Assembly: GCA_037074615.1 (NCBI GenBank)
Contig: CM073550.1
Location: 13,162,001-13,226,000, forward strand
Direction: 5' to 3'
DNA length: 64,000 nt
DNA from: Leucaena leucocephala
Taxonomy: Eukaryota > Streptophyta > Magnoliopsida > Fabales > Fabaceae
The notes below the pieces were generated by a model that searched no databases, was not told where the DNA came from, and saw nothing but the letters and a program-made list of their open reading frames with translations. The first letter of the stretch is position 1, and every line of letters starts with the position of its first letter. Shown piece after piece: positions 63,395-64,000 of the stretch. The translations under genes were made by a program, and so were the position numbers.

Positions 63395-64000
63395 GAGTTA
63401 TGTGGAAACGAATCAATGGGTGATCAACAAGCACTTGGAGAAACTAGAAGTTCCAATGAAGATCCTCAAAGAGTTGAAGAACCTACCAGTGAATGTTCTT
63501 CTAAAGAATCATTGAACAAAGTGACCTTGACAATTACACCATCTATTACTGAAATAACCTCTCTACTGGTAAATATTTGGTTTTTAATATATTTGCACTA
63601 CTGATACATTATTGATTTTATTTTAAATTAATTTTTCCATTTCTATGTTCTTAGATCTCTTCAATCTCTTCTCCCAAAAAGCCTCAAATAGCAACTTTAG
63701 CTGCTTACGTGGAAATGGAATCAGGGAGCTCTGCTATTACTGATCAATCTGCACAAGTAAACCTTCATTTTATTGCATCAGTTTTGTGATGTAATTTTAT
63801 TCTTTAAAACTGGCATATACTAATGCTAGAATAGAACAATTTGATAATCAACTGGTTCCCTTGTGTACTGAGTATCAAAGACCTTTCTTGTGCTTCTACA
63901 CGTCGTAGAGAACTTATAAACATGTGTTTCTTACAATATTCAAGTAGTAAAATCAACGCTTCATTTCATTTGCTTCAGGGTCAAACTATGGTCAATCAAA
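63395..64000 (+). CDS. unidentified gene, internal exons, runs off the right edge
   Basis: Three candidate exons with good splice sites: 63395-63568 (after ttag, before gtaaat; 58 codons), 63655-63756 (after ttag, before gtaaac; 34 codons) and 63979 onwards (after ttcag). All are in phase 0 and open. The encoded sequence is Ser/Thr/Gln/Glu-rich and probably disordered (for example MGDQQALGETRSSNEDPQRV, SSISSPKKPQIATLAAYV). I do not recognise a family. It could be the 3' part of a resistance-gene transcript or an unrelated gene whose start lies between 63150 and 63395. Confidence 0.35.

Noticed and set aside
1..64000. tRNA, rRNA or CRISPR features
   Set aside because: No complete tRNA with both boxes and a 3' acceptor, no rRNA-like stretch and no regularly spaced repeat-spacer array was found by eye; a tRNAscan run would be needed to exclude tRNAs fully.

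Overview
The window is nuclear DNA from a dicot plant: it is very AT-rich, its genes carry many short GT-AG introns, and every recognisable gene belongs to a plant family (OM64/Toc64, clade-F PP2C, CAMTA, TOM1/THH1, CC-NBS-LRR). Transposable-element remnants fill much of the rest. I cannot name the species. Exon borders were derived by hand from splice sites, reading phase and family homology.

Layout from left to right. (1) 1128-3742, minus: four-exon alpha/beta hydrolase with a complete triad. (2) 5752-12226, minus: OM64, an outer mitochondrial membrane protein with an inactive amidase fold and C-terminal TPRs, 13 exons, 605 aa. (3) 13765-19083, minus: compact PP2C phosphatase, 5 exons, 282 aa. 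(4) 19984-23892: decayed Ty1/copia element with both LTRs. (5) 24429-27396: a small single-pass membrane-protein gene with a frameshift, plus a 21-bp minisatellite, lying between diverged inverted repeats. (6) 27400-31800: AT-rich, with a large foldback repeat. (7) 32008-37941, plus: TOM1/THH1-like gene whose eleven exons can all be traced but which carries two coding deletions, so probably a pseudogene. (8) 39274-52076, minus: complete CAMTA1/2-type calmodulin-binding transcription activator, 12 exons, 1039 aa. A small LTR retroelement sits in intron 7 and a LINE with a perfect 16-bp target duplication in intron 1, both antisense to the gene. (9) 52400-61200: gene-poor, with microsatellites and a copia tail containing a fourfold 69-bp tandem repeat. 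(10) 61204-62515, plus: broken CC-NBS resistance gene that ends at a SINE-like insertion followed by a MITE. (11) 63395-64000: exons of an unidentified gene running off the right edge.

The genes do not form a pathway; each is an independent transcription unit. The three intact multi-exon genes (OM64, PP2C, CAMTA) and the hydrolase look functional. The TOM1-like and NBS genes look like recent pseudogenes, because most of their coding sequence is still readable. The most unusual items are the inverted-repeat-bounded gene-plus-minisatellite block, the two foldback repeats with internal tandem units, the 69-bp amplification inside a copia RNase H domain, and the compensated frameshift in the NBS gene.
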